64,000 nt of DNA from Euryodendron excelsum (lineage: Eukaryota; Streptophyta; Magnoliopsida; Ericales; Pentaphylacaceae). The notes beneath the pieces are model-generated. The model was not told the origin of the DNA. It searched no databases and worked only from the letters and a program-made list of their open reading frames with translations. The stretch covers positions 15,112,501 to 15,176,500 of the forward strand of contig CM065378.1 in assembly GCA_033060915.1 (NCBI GenBank). Direction: 5' to 3'. The position numbers were made by a program, and so were the translations under genes. This document shows positions 1-11,409 of the stretch, one piece after another (positions within the stretch are counted from its first letter, which is position 1; each line of letters opens with the position of its first letter).

Positions 1-393
1 GTGCTTACATAGTTGAGCTTTGAGAAGGCATTTGCAATTGACAAATTTTTAGTGGTACTGCTCTACTGCCAGTATTAAGGAACTAATCCAAAATAAGATA
101 AGTTGAAAATCATAACTAAAGTAGTATTTAAAAACAAAGGTGCCATCTTTTCCATTTTGTGTTTTTGTCATTGGATGGTAGCCTTACAATAGCTTGAGAG
201 GTCAGTCGGTCAAAAGTCTGGAGATCTTGTAATAAAAAAAAATTGCGAGCTCCTCATCTTTTGCCTTCTCAGAAGTTATCTTTGGTCCCCAACTAATTAA
301 ATTGTACAACTTTTAACCACAAACCATTTAATGGAATCAGTACATGCTTTGAAGCTTATAAGTTGCAACTCAAATCACTCTCACACAACAGCA
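1..393. other. 5' flank of the SDR gene
   Basis: This AT-rich stretch holds no gene that I can recognise. It should include the promoter and 5' UTR of the dehydrogenase that starts at 394. An in-frame ATG at 331 would add 21 residues in front of that start. A 17-base string at 184-200 (TTACAATAGCTTGAGAG) recurs at 7159-7175. No confident TATA box was assigned. Confidence 0.4.
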
Positions 394-3300
394 ATGGATT
401 CTAATTATCTGGTTCACACATTCATGAATGTGATGATCGTGCCTCTACTCTTCGTCTTCTTGTGTTTCGTCCTTCCTCCTTTCTTCATCTTCAAGTTCAT
501 GGTTACTATCTCACGATATCTGTCCGCCGAGAACTTGAAGGGAAAAGTTGTTCTTATTACGGGTGCTTCATCAGGAATTGGCGAGGTTCATTTCGATCCA
601 GCTCTTATGTTTTCTTTTCTTTTCTTATAGTCACTGTTTGTTATTTGTAATTTACAGCAACTGGCTTATGAGTATGCCAAAAAGGGTGCTTCTCTAGTCA
701 TAGTTGCGAGGAGGGAGAATCACTTGCGGAAGGTTGCTGAGACAGCTCGTGGGCTCGGCTCACCTGATGTCCTTCCTGTCCGTGCAGATGTATCAAATGT
801 GGATGACTGTAAGCGATTTGTTGATGAAGCCATCTACCACTTTGGTCGATGTAAGATCTTCATTGTTATTAATAGAGTAATGCTATATAACCAGAAAATT
901 CATATAGAATTTATCACCAGAATGATGTTGTTTAACTTGTGATCCTATTACTTCATAATAAAGAACTCATCAAGGTGCATGTTAATTACAAAATTGTCAT
1001 TACCACATCATTCTGGTATAAAATTCTGTACAATAATTCTGGAAGAATAACATTTTTCTTATTATTATTGTTATTTTGTGTTCATTCATTCATTATTTTT
1101 TGTTGATAAAACTGGTTGTTTCGGTGAGTTTGCGCTACCTCGACTAATTCCAACGCCTATGCAATCTCCCATTCTACACAAATTAACAAACCAGGCCAAA
1201 GTCCTTGAGGATGGGCTCAATGAATTGATAACACCTGAGAGGTTTCAAACCTAAGATCTTAGAGAGAGCAAACTCCCAGGATCCAAGCCTTGACCATCAA
1301 GTTAACTCCTTGGACATTTTTGTGTTTTTTTTCAATACAAAAGATAAATATATAAATAGGTTATTCTACATATCCATTAGGGAACATTGTCGGAAACATT
1401 GTCCTATAGTACTCACAACTATCTGCGGATATGTCTGACTCTAATGCAAGTAAAGGGATTACGGTCAGGCGACCGTGCTAATGTCTTGCAGAATAAGTTT
1501 TAAACCCAATGACAGCTACGAGGATTCAAACCTGAGGATTACACCTCAAAGTACCGAATTCAACCCACTGAACCAACCCTTTATTTGTTTTTTGTGTTCA
1601 TTCACTGATTCATACACATACATTCTTAAATACAAGTCCTAGTCTACTGTTCTGCTTTGTTCCTTTGCAAAAATATATTTTGCTTTATTCTGTTTTTTTG
1701 ACAATCTAAATCTATACATGTTCCAAAGACAAGAAAATTATTGGATCCTCGAAAGGTCTGAAATGGAATTAGCAACACATATAGCTCAAGCATTGATGTT
1801 TTAGTTACTAGTAACATGTTTGGCTTATTTACAGTAGATCATTTGGTGAATAATGCGGGAATCGTCAGTGCTTGCCCAATTGAAGATGCCACCGATGTTA
1901 CAAAATTTAAGCCTGTGATGGTAGTAGTCCTTCAAAGAGAGAAGAAACACAGTTTATTTTTCTCTGTCGTTTTTCTTTCTTATTCTTGAACTAAACGACT
2001 TGCTTTATTTGGAGGCAAACAGGACGTAAACTTTTGGGGGGCTGTACATCCAACTTACTTTGCGATTCCTTACCTAAGAAAGACCAAGGGCAAGATTGTC
2101 GTCAATTCATCGGCTTGTGCACTGTTGCACCCACCAAGAATGAGCTTCTACGGAGTAAATTATTATACCACATGTTTTATTTAGGGCTAATTATAAAAAT
2201 ATCCCACAAGCTATAACTCAGCATTATTAAATCTTTCTAAATTCTAAAATATAATACATTGACCCTCTGAATTATTAATTTATATCAATAGATGCATTGT
2301 GTAAAAATATGTCAAGAGAGTAGATGAAAATTTTCTTATGACTTGAACATATTTCACAAAAATATAATTTTATATCTAAAGTTACATTATCTTTTTGTAA
2401 CAATTGTTTAAAATTGAAATGCCCATTGAATTGGCCATATAGTTACATGACATTCCAAGCAATATTTAATCATTAGACAATCATTATATTAAGATAATGT
2501 CAATTTAAGTATAAAATTATATTTTTGTGAATATTTGTAAATCAAATTCACAATTTTTTATCTACTTTTTTAACAGATTCATAATATAAAGTGTTGATTG
2601 ATACAAGTTATTAATTTTGAGTCAGTGTATCATGTTTTAAAATTTAGAAAAGTTTAATAATACTGAGTTGAAGAGCAGGGTCGATTTTATAATTACCTAT
2701 TTTATTCTATCTCCACCCTACTATATCTTTCGTGTGAAATGGGTTATTGGGGTTGATTTTCTGCAGGCAAGTAAAGCAGCAGTGATAAGCTTCTACGAGT
2801 CACTGAGAGCTGAATTGTCCCCTGCAATCGCCATAACTATTGTCACTCCCGGTTTCATAGAATCAGAGATCACCCAAGGGAAACACTTATCCAAGGATGG
2901 AGACATCCAAGTAAATCGAGAACTGGTAGAAGTAAGTATTGTTCTTGAGCTGCACATTTCTGACCTAATCTCTGGTACACAAATCCTAAATTTTAAGCTT
3001 GTAGTCTATACTACTGCAATTGCATCAAGCAATGGTTCAACTCCATGAGAGGCAAGGCTGGAACTACAGTTCGACCGTGGGGTGTCACAGCCCTCTACTT
3101 TGACCAAATTATGTTTAGACTCAATGAGTTTTGAGTATTTATGATAAAAAAAAATAGTCTATTGTCTACCCCTCCTCTGAAGTTTTAAAATTTTTTTTTT
3201 AATTTTTTAAAATTTAAGAATTTTTACCTTAGCCCCCAATAAAATTTAATTTTTTACTTTTTTTATCTTAGCCCCTTAACAAAACTGAAAAAAAAACAAA

Positions 3301-3866
3301 AAAATTTACGTTGACCTTTTTATCTTAGCTCCTCAATAAAATTCAAAAAATTTCACCTTGCTCTTCCATAAACCCCCCCTAACGTAATTTCTAGATCCCT
3401 CCCTAATGAGAAGGATATGTGCAAAACAATTAAAACCTTAATAGGCCTGTTTGGTAGTGTTTATTTTTAATTTTTTTTAGTTTTGTCTTTTTTTTTTTTT
3501 TTGCTTATAAGTAAAAAAGTCAATTTTTTTTTATTTTACTTTTATAGGTTAAGATAAGTTAAAAAAACAAAAAAAAAAAAAAAAACTTTTTGACTTCAAA
3601 TCCAAAAAAGCTAATTCAAAAAAACTTGATAAAAAGTCTTAATAAAGGCAAATATGCTAACTAATCAAATCATACTGACAGTACTTGCTGTACAGGTTGA
3701 AATTCGGGGATTGCCAGTCATGAGTTCCAGAGCTTGCGCAAAAGCCATTGTTGACGCAGCATGCCGAGGAGAGAGATATGTGACTGAACCCAAATGGTTT
3801 AGGGCATTTTTCGTAATAAAATATTTATGCCCTGAATTGTTTGAATGGTATTATCGCACATTTTAA
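394..3866 (+). CDS. 11-beta-hydroxysteroid dehydrogenase-like / steroleosin-type SDR
   Basis: NAD(P)-dependent short-chain dehydrogenase of the plant HSD/steroleosin group; family members sit on oil bodies or ER membranes and oxidise or reduce sterol-like substrates. Six exons close in phase: 394-585, 658-850, 1835-1920, 2023-2154, 2767-2931, 3696-3866, giving 312 residues. Residues 10-37 are a hydrophobic anchor containing the Pro-Pro 'knob' typical of steroleosins. The cofactor motif TGASSGIG is at 56-63 and NNAG at 134-137. The catalytic triad is Ser187, Tyr200 and Lys204, with YGASK spanning the exon 4/5 junction. The start at 394 is chosen because it puts the anchor at the usual distance from the N-terminus; an in-frame ATG at 331 is the alternative. 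The protein stops just after a CPELFEW motif, roughly 35-40 residues earlier than HSD1-type proteins, so the C-terminus is short. Catalytic residues are intact. The precise substrate cannot be told. Confidence 0.88.
1125..1320. repeat. Dispersed repeat fragment in SDR intron 2
   Basis: This intronic stretch shares several short blocks, in the same order, with 49970-50170 and 54065-54250. The blocks are CTCGACTAATTC near the left end, then a GTTTCAAACCT-like segment, then GAGCAAACTCCCA near the right end. It looks like a decayed member of a dispersed plant repeat family. The class was not identified. The neighbouring 1440-1580 is also repeat-like. Confidence 0.4.
2186..2697. mobile_element. 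Palindromic MITE in SDR intron 4
   Basis: The two ends are inverted copies of each other. TAATTATAAAA at the left end (about 2188) pairs with TTTTATAATTA at the right end (about 2685-2695). The arms stay complementary for roughly 100 bases inwards, for example AACTCAGCATTATTAAA against TTTAATAATACTGAGTT. No coding sequence is present. This fits a foldback-type miniature inverted-repeat element of about 510 bp. A diverged relative lies at about 50505-51043. The target duplication is not clear. Confidence 0.65.
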
Positions 3867-6800
3867 AGACCAAAGCAGCCTAGGTTAAGTTACTTAACTA
3901 GTTCTTCACTTTTTGTTCATTTGTGTTGTGTCGTAAACCATTTCATGTGTACAACAATTAAACTACGGGACATATTGATCATAATAATTAATTATAATAA
4001 TGATTTTACCCATTGTTGGTCTTGATAATACAGAATGCAAGGACAGTCACTGCCCAAAGATAAAAAAATCTTGGCTTATCGGCATCTAAAAGATATTTTT
4101 CTAGCATTTTGACAAAAAACGTAATGGTCAAGCTAGTTCCGGTAAGCCTTCATTAGCATTTTGACAAAAAGCGTGATGGTCGGGAATGGCATTGTTTATT
4201 AAAAGAGCAAGATTATGCCCACCACAAAGTGTACGAAATGTTTATATTTTGGCCAAAAATAACGTCGTTTTGATTAATGTGTAAAAAATTTTGGCTTTTA
4301 AAATTTTTTTTTGGTTTACACTTTGACTAAAACCACGTCATTTTGGCTTAAGTGTAAGCATTTCGGTACACTCTGCGATGAGTGTAGACTTTTTCTTATT
4401 AAAAACGGCTAATAGATGGTTAGTGCCTGATTGAATTTAGCGGCATTGTTTATTAACACTATTTTTTCCGTTGTATTTAAACAATTATTCAACCAATGGT
4501 CATCAAACTTTTAAGAGCTGTTCTGCATTTTTTTTGTTGGATTTCTAAGGACACTTGAATTAATTTATTTTACAACCCAAGCCGTATGGGGTTGGCTACT
4601 TCAGCCGTTATAGCAACCATTGATGGACAAAGGATGAGGAGGTCAGGTGCGTAGCTGTATGATACGTAGTCAATTATAGGCTTTTGTTCTCTATCTTTCA
4701 ATCTATTGATTCATCATTCATATTCTGGTACCAGTTGTTGTCAAATTCCAAAAATTCCCAGGAAAATTTGGGCAGTTGGAAAAACAAGCCAGGACCTTAC
4801 CTACCAGAAGGATGATAAATCAAATGTACAATAAATGCTAGTTCAATTATTTGAATTTTACAACAAGCTACTTCTATTGACTTGACCGGTTAGAAACTTT
4901 GTTCATATAGAAGGCATAATTGAAATTAATCAATTAATATCATTTTCGTCTAACTTTTTCTCATCCGCGAGCATGAGGGAGAATTTGGGTGGTAAGCTAG
5001 ATTAATCACCTACGTCGGCGCCCTGATTTGAACTTCATAATAAAAGGCTGGTCACTGAAGGGATTTGAACTTCATAATAATTGAAACCAACTAACTATGC
5101 CATTGTTCGGAGAGGTGACCCCAAGACCAACAAGTGGGGAGCAAACCCACTTGCCAGCCGAGCTAACCTCCGGGGTTGGAATTTGTTTATGTTTTCCTCT
5201 TCTGATGGTAAGTCTGCAAAACTACTTTGGAAAAAAAAAAAAAAAAGGGTTAGAGACCAGAGCAACTAAAAACAAACAATGATTGAGCTTTATTGCTTTT
5301 TTGAAAATTTGTCTAAATTACCTACGAAAAGAAAGATTTTCTTTGACAGAAGCTTTGAATTCAAGTGATTTTGGATGATATGTCAACAACCAGCTTTTAA
5401 AAAGTCCCCATATGTCTCCAAGGTGGGCAACATATACCACAAACAATAGGATCTAATGAATTACAGTCACACCTACCAATTATGGTTAGTACTAATGAAT
5501 TGTTATTTTCTCTTCTCTTCAAGAAAGCAAACGAAAAATTAAAACAGAATAAAAGAAAGTTCTTTCTTGCATCTCTTATAAGCCTAGGTAAAAATATATC
5601 TAAAGTTGCATTGCTAGCATAGTACAAGGTGGAGAAAAGCTTATTTGTAGATGAAGATTGAGGATAGCTGAATTCTTTCATTCTTTATTTGGTTTATTCG
5701 GGGAAAAAAAACGAGTCGGCCTAACTTTTTAGGGATAGTTTGAGCGAAAAAAAAAAAAATCATGTGATTCGAAAGTGAATATATAATCACTTTATGATAT
5801 TTATTGGCAAAATAAATGGAACCGTGATAAATTTAGTAAAATAAAAAAAAATGTCCTTTATTTGACATAAAAGGACAAAATTGTCATTTTAATGTTCCAT
5901 TTTAGAGAAGATAAAATGACAAAAACATGACAAGATTGCCGTTAATTCTAACGGTTTTTTTTTATGTCTATGTTACCGTTAAGTCCAAATCACAGGAGAG
6001 TCAAGTATTAACTTTTAAACCACTTGAGAATCATGTGATTTTTGTTCAAACCTCAAGTAAATAAAATGTAATTACACCCACTATTTAGCCACGGTATTAC
6101 ACCATTATAATGATCGTGATGGTATATTAAATTTGATGGCTAGACAGGCTTAGCATAATTTTGAGAATTAACCAAAATGACTGGGAAAGAAAAACCGGAA
6201 TAAAAAACAATCCCAAATTCTTATTACATCTTAAGCTTTTTGCTGCAGCGCCTAGCTGAACAATGAAAGGTACTGATCAAGCATGATTCAATAGGAATGA
6301 GTAAGCGTGATGAGTATACTTTCAGGAAAAGAGAAATAAAATGATTAAGCATGTCTTCTTCAACTTTCCTTCACAATAGCACTAACTAAAGTAACAACCC
6401 TTTCAATCTTACGATCATGAGTTTCATATAAAGAAGTCTGAGTAAGCATTAGGAGAAGGGCATCAGGCTGTGAACCATACAGAGTTCACAACCAAATAGA
6501 CATTTTCGATCTGCTGGAGCTGCACCCACAAATTAAATTGGATTTTATGTCTATGCCGCTTAAGGTACTTAATCAATATCACTCTTCTTTCACATTTTTA
6601 GCATCTTTCATGCACACCTCTTTTATATATATATATATATATATATAGCCTATTTACGAAACTGATTGTGATGAACTACATGATGGGTATATGTTACTAA
6701 AACTCATGTAGTTATTTCAGATTAGAATTCTCTCTAATAATACTAGCATTTTACTTTCAGTAAGCCACTAGGATAGATTTCCTTTTCTACTTCACATTCA

Positions 6801-7650
6801 TGTGAACGCAAGATATAATTAACTAGTGTCCTCCTCACTATCTCGGCTGTAATCATGCATTTAAAGTCTAAAGCCATAGAGAAAATAAGGTTACCCACGA
6901 AAATTTCCAAATTGAGAATTTTAAAGAATGTGACATCTTTGTTCTCGTCACCGTGAGCTCTCTCTCTCTCTCTCTCTCTCATACCAACGTTTATTTTGTA
7001 ACATATTCAACAACCTTTGGTAATCAAGAAGATGGGATGCCCATATAACCCATGATGTTTCTTCATTGCTTGTCCAATTATAAAGAACAAGGAGACACCC
7101 TTCATGACCCATGAAACTAAATTGTGAGGAACTCATCTACGTAGGGACCCACTTAGACTTACAATAGCTTGAGAGTTCAAACAGGCAAGAGCAATTGTCA
7201 TCTGTGCTAATCCCAGTGAGATTGCCGAGATTTACCCAGGTTTTAAAATTGTGAAATATCCAATCATCCGGGGTTTGATCCTCGAACCCTGCTCAGGCTT
7301 CGGCCTCCCTTGGACCCAAAAAAAAAAAACCCAAATTCATAGTAAGTTCCAAGTTTATAGTCATGGATTGGCTCTATTGAACTGGATTAGAAGTGCACAA
7401 AATCATGAGCTCCTAGGTTAGTACAAAGGCAATCTTGTGGAATAAAGCTCACGACAAGGTGCCCCCTTTTTTTAACCTTTTCTTTCCCACTGTCAAGACC
7501 ATCAAGTAAATTGAGAATTAATAACTTAAAGGTATCCAAAATTTGAACAAGGAGCTATTCCTTGACAATCACAGTGAAAGGTCATGAAAGTCTTGGCTTT
7601 TTCATGTCCCCTTCGTCAATCGAAGAGGCCCCATTTTTTCCCCTCTCCTC
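3867..7650. other. Intergenic region, SDR to TCP20
   Basis: No recognisable gene in 3.8 kb. It contains long A/T runs, a pair of similar strings near 4100-4180 (TAGCATTTTGACAAAAA twice), a (TA)n tract at 6624-6648 and a (CT)n tract at 6958-6980. A SINE-like fragment lies at about 4980-5110. Another poly(A)-tailed fragment ends at about 7330, after a string resembling a Pol III B box (GGTTTGATCCTCGAACC). The last part should contain the TCP20 promoter and leader. Confidence 0.5.
4980..5110 (-). repeat. tRNA-derived SINE-like fragment
   Basis: Read on the minus strand from about 5110, there is an A-box-like string (ATAGTTAGTTGGTT), then about 30 bases later a B-box-like string (AAGTTCAAATCCC), as in tRNA-derived SINE heads. 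The string GATTTGAACTTCATAATAA (+ strand) occurs twice within it. No cloverleaf can be drawn, so this is not a working tRNA gene. The SINE call is an inference. Confidence 0.35.
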
Positions 7651-8520
7651 ATGGAATCCAAGGGCTCAAAGCAACTGCCAAAAGAGGTGCCCACCTTCTT
7701 GAGTCGTCCCCCACAGCCGAACATGGCAGAAAACAAGCCAACAGAAATCAAAGACTTCCAAATTGTTTCTGCAAGCAAAGATGATGGTAAGAAGCAATTG
7801 GCACCAAAGAGAAGCTCCAACAAAGACAGGCACAAAAAGGTTGATGGCAGAGGCAGAAGAATTAGGATGCCGGCTCTTTGTGCAGCTAGGATTTTTCAAT
7901 TGACTAGAGAATTGGGTCATAAATCTGATGGAGAAACAATTCAATGGCTCTTACAGCAGGCCGAGCCATCGATTATCGCAGCCACCGGCACCGGGACTGT
8001 TCCTGCTTCAGCTCTTGCAATTGCGGGGGTTCCTGTTTCTGAACAGGGGAACTCTGTTTCTACTGGTTTGCACTCAAAGTTGGATGATATGGGATCTGGT
8101 ATGGGAAATAGAAACAATTGGACTACGATGAATGGTAACTTGAGTAGATCCCATATAGCAGCTGGATTGTGGCCGTCTGTCCCAGGATTTGGGTCAGGGT
8201 TTGTGCAAAATTCTGGGATTTCAGTATCAAATTCAGTGGGTGAAAACTCAAGTTTCCTCTCTAAACTTGGATTCCATGGTTTTGAATATCCAAACATGAC
8301 TTCAGGATCAATGAGTTTTTCCACAATTTTGAGTGGAAATTACCAGCAGCTTCCAGGTTTGGAACTTGGACTTTCTCAAGAGGGTCATATTGGGGTTCTG
8401 AACCCTCAAACATTAAACCAATTTTACCAGCAAATGGGGCACAGCCGAGGCGGCGATCCAATGAATCAGCAGCAGCAGCAAGATCATGATAAGGATGATT
8501 CTGAAGGATCAAAGCAGTAA
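7651..8520 (+). CDS. TCP20: Class I TCP transcription factor, TCP20-like
   Basis: DNA-binding regulator of growth and cell proliferation in the nucleus; class I TCPs bind GC-rich sites related to GTGGGNCC. Single coding exon, 289 residues. The TCP domain runs from about residue 56 to 115: basic region [13 protein letters not shown], helix I around [14 protein letters not shown], helix II around [15 protein letters not shown]. The IKDFQIV segment before the domain and the tail blocks [21 protein letters not shown] and VLNPQ are those I associate with TCP20 rather than other class I members. A short Gln run and an acidic end close the protein. A GT...AG pair at about 8602-8718 could be a 3' UTR intron. 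Upstream, an ATG at 7584 opens a 66-codon frame that overlaps this start in another frame. Confidence 0.93.
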   Translation: MESKGSKQLPKEVPTFLSRPPQPNMAENKPTEIKDFQIVSASKDDGKKQLAPKRSSNKDRHKKVDGRGRRIRMPALCAARIFQLTRELGHKSDGETIQWLLQQAEPSIIAATGTGTVPASALAIAGVPVSEQGNSVSTGLHSKLDDMGSGMGNRNNWTTMNGNLSRSHIAAGLWPSVPGFGSGFVQNSGISVSNSVGENSSFLSKLGFHGFEYPNMTSGSMSFSTILSGNYQQLPGLELGLSQEGHIGVLNPQTLNQFYQQMGHSRGGDPMNQQQQQDHDKDDSEGSKQ

Positions 8521-10188
8521 AATTTAACGCAAGAGTAATTTCCAATGAAGATTTGATCAGTGATAGATACAGGAATTTCAAGTGAGGATTTGATCGGATA
8601 CAGGTACCACAGATGAATTGGTCACATGGAACGAATTTAGCTCTATTTACACCCATATAGCAGCTCTTAATTCTGAACTTTGATCGTAACACTATCCTTT
8701 TGGGTTTCTTGTTTGCAGTTTGCACAATGAAGAACCGAGTGGCTTGAAGAATTGATTGTAATTCTTATAGTTTAACTCATAATTTTGAGGTGTGTTATTA
8801 TGCAATGGTACTATTGTAGGCAATTCAATTGCTTTTTCTTACTATATTTTGAAATTGGGAGTTCACAAACCATACTTCACACTGTCTTTCCAATATAGAA
8901 GTGGCAAAATACTTAATATCGTTTCAGTAATCTGATCTCCATTCCAGTGGCAGCTATAATTTTCGCTTGTTCTAAAATTCTCTTCCTAGGATCATGCTGT
9001 GAGAGAGAAGTGTCTGCAGAAACCTGGAGGTTATATAATTAGGAGTTACTATCCATAGCAAGCATTTTGGCATGATATACCCATATAAATGTGGACTCAT
9101 TTCAATCTGACCAGATTAGTTATGCTGATCTTCATCTTGCTCTAACCACAGCAGCAGCAGCGATAGGACACCATTTAGTAGAATCTATATATATCCAGCT
9201 AGTATAATAGTCCGAATCAAAATTTTGTTTCCGTTGGCACATAAACGAAAACATTTCGAAAATATTTCGGAAAGTTTTGAAAGTGACAACTATTACAACA
9301 GTAAAATACAATCTTTTGTATTTTTTTGAATAAAAATTATACTACTTTTATGAAAAGTTTTAAACTCGTCTTCACATAACTTATTGTGTTCTGGTACATG
9401 TATGTGTGTTATAATGTGTTTTGATTAAAATAATAAAGTTTTGTTATTCTACTAATATTTTATTTGAGTTTTTACAAAATCAAAACGTTTCGACCGTTTC
9501 AGATAAAACAAAATGAAAATTTTGAGCGAGGAGGAGCCGGAGATAGTTGATAGCATTCCAACATCTATGCTGTCTGGATGCAATTGGACTAGCCATTCCA
9601 AGTCACATGTAATCCCAATGGGGTAATGATATGCAAACGGGAATATCATAGAGAATTCCCACGAGAGCAAAATGGGCTAAATCTTCTCACACGTTACAAG
9701 CATATTATATATATATATATATATATATGTTATATGTACGTATATCTTGTGTCCGTGAGCATGGAATTTCTGTGTAAAGTTTCTGCGAGTGTTGTGCACT
9801 CTACTCTTGACCATAGTTGCCAAAACAGCCAATCCATGCTGTGTCTCAAAAGAATCTGTGTTTTTCCACTTTCCAAGTCAGGAGGAGGAAGATGACCGTG
9901 GGATTTCTTTTCAAGTTGGACGCCTTTGTGACTTCGAAAGTCTGCGGCCATATAGCTGTGCATATGATAGGTCCCATGGGCCTATAATAATAGGCTTGCC
10001 CCACCAGTTCCGGTGGATACGGCTCCAACTGAAAGGACAGTTAGCTGGTCCATTTGTGCTAGGCCAAAATCGCAAGCGTCCAGAATCCGGCGATGCTATA
10101 CTCCGCGTTTTGAGATTTTACGGTGCCACTCGGTAGTGACGACATAATGGTGATCATTTAGAATATATAGCACTGAAATACACGGATA
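8521..10188. other. Intergenic region, TCP20 to LTR element
   Basis: The first 250 bases are probably TCP20 3' UTR. After that I see no gene. There is a (TA)n tract at about 9706-9728 and generally AT-rich DNA. The short open frames in 9626-10136 have no recognisable domains and look like chance frames. Confidence 0.5.
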
Positions 10189-10193
10189 CTGCA
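10189..10193. repeat. Target site duplication, left copy (CTGCA)
   Basis: The five bases immediately before the 5' LTR match the five bases immediately after the 3' LTR (13974-13978). Five bases is the usual duplication length for plant LTR elements. Confidence 0.8.
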
Positions 10194-10810
10194 TGATGGT
10201 GTAGTGAATTTATATGATCTTTCTGACGTTTAATGTAAATGATTGAGACGATGAATCCTCCTGTTTGAGACATCGGTGTAGTGCCTATTAAAAACACTTC
10301 GATACCAAAGTTCAATAAATGGCTACAATGCTCAAAAGTTATTGGGCTAGAAATAAATGGTCAGAGTAACATGGAATACAACAAGGCAAGTTCATGAGGC
10401 TTTTTATGTACCTTCATTGGATATCATGACTGCCCTTTTTTATAGAAATGTTGGCCGGGAGTGTGGATCGGATTGTGTACACATTAATGGGAGAACTAAT
10501 CGTGCCTTTAACTTGTATACTAGGGATCGTGGGGGAGTGCCATGCCCTCACGTTGGGCTTCATGAACCATGACCCCAGTTGTGGGCGAAACCGTCCTAAT
10601 CATGGGATCATGGAGGTTGATCGTCAGGTGGAAATCTCGAGGTGCCTTAATGACGGCGTCTAGTACATCGCTGGTGCTATGCCCTTCCAGGTCTGTTGGT
10701 AGACCTAGTCTGGAAGGGAGTTCAAAGGTCTTGGTCTGGAGACATAACCTAGCTTATCTGGTGTGTCCATTAGGGAGGGGGGCAAACCAGCTATACTTGT
10801 CATATTATTA
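10194..10810 (+). repeat. 5' LTR
   Basis: 617 bases, starting TGATGG and ending in ATTATTA where the 3' LTR has ATTATCA, so the inner end has lost the canonical CA. It aligns along its whole length to 13399-13973 with many substitutions and some small indels. The longest includes an extra block near 10311-10345. The visible divergence suggests an old insertion. Confidence 0.85.
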
Positions 10811-11409
10811 GATGCCCCCAGTTCGCTTGGCAGCATGAGGCTGCCAATGGGAATTTCAAGGAGTCTCAGGGCGCCGCCCCTAAGGTGCATTTAAGGCACC
10901 GTAAACCGTCATGATTACTATGCCTGCCAAATCGACGCGACCCTTGGTGTTTGTGCCACGTGGCCTCGCGAGGCTGGTCCCCATACATCAATTGGACGTT
11001 ACCATTATCAGTCGTTCGACCTAAGAGCTTTGGGCAGATCTATGCCATTGATTTCGAAAATAGGGGGCCTATAAGACTTTGGCAGTTCGCCGGAGGGCTC
11101 TCTACTTTGCATATTTCTTTCGAGCTATACAGCAAGTGGTCCTTCTTGCCTTCCTCTGCCATTGTTGATTGTTCACAGTAGCTCCAAACCTTCCCCTCAA
11201 CCTTTCTACTCACCAAGGTATTCAGGGTGTGTGGGTATATGTTTTGGCTTCTTTAGAAAGCCATTTGGTACTACGAGTAGAGAGTCAGGGCCTTGTACCC
11301 TCTAGGGTTTATAGGCAACCCATCCTTTGTCGAGTCTATGTATTGAGGCGTTTTAGAGGAATCCAAGTTCACTTTTGAGACCCTACACGAAATAGAGGAC
11401 CTTAGGATC

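Noticed and set aside
184..200. 17-base string shared with 7159-7175
   Set aside because: Similarity does not extend clearly on either side; could be a repeat remnant or chance in AT-rich DNA.
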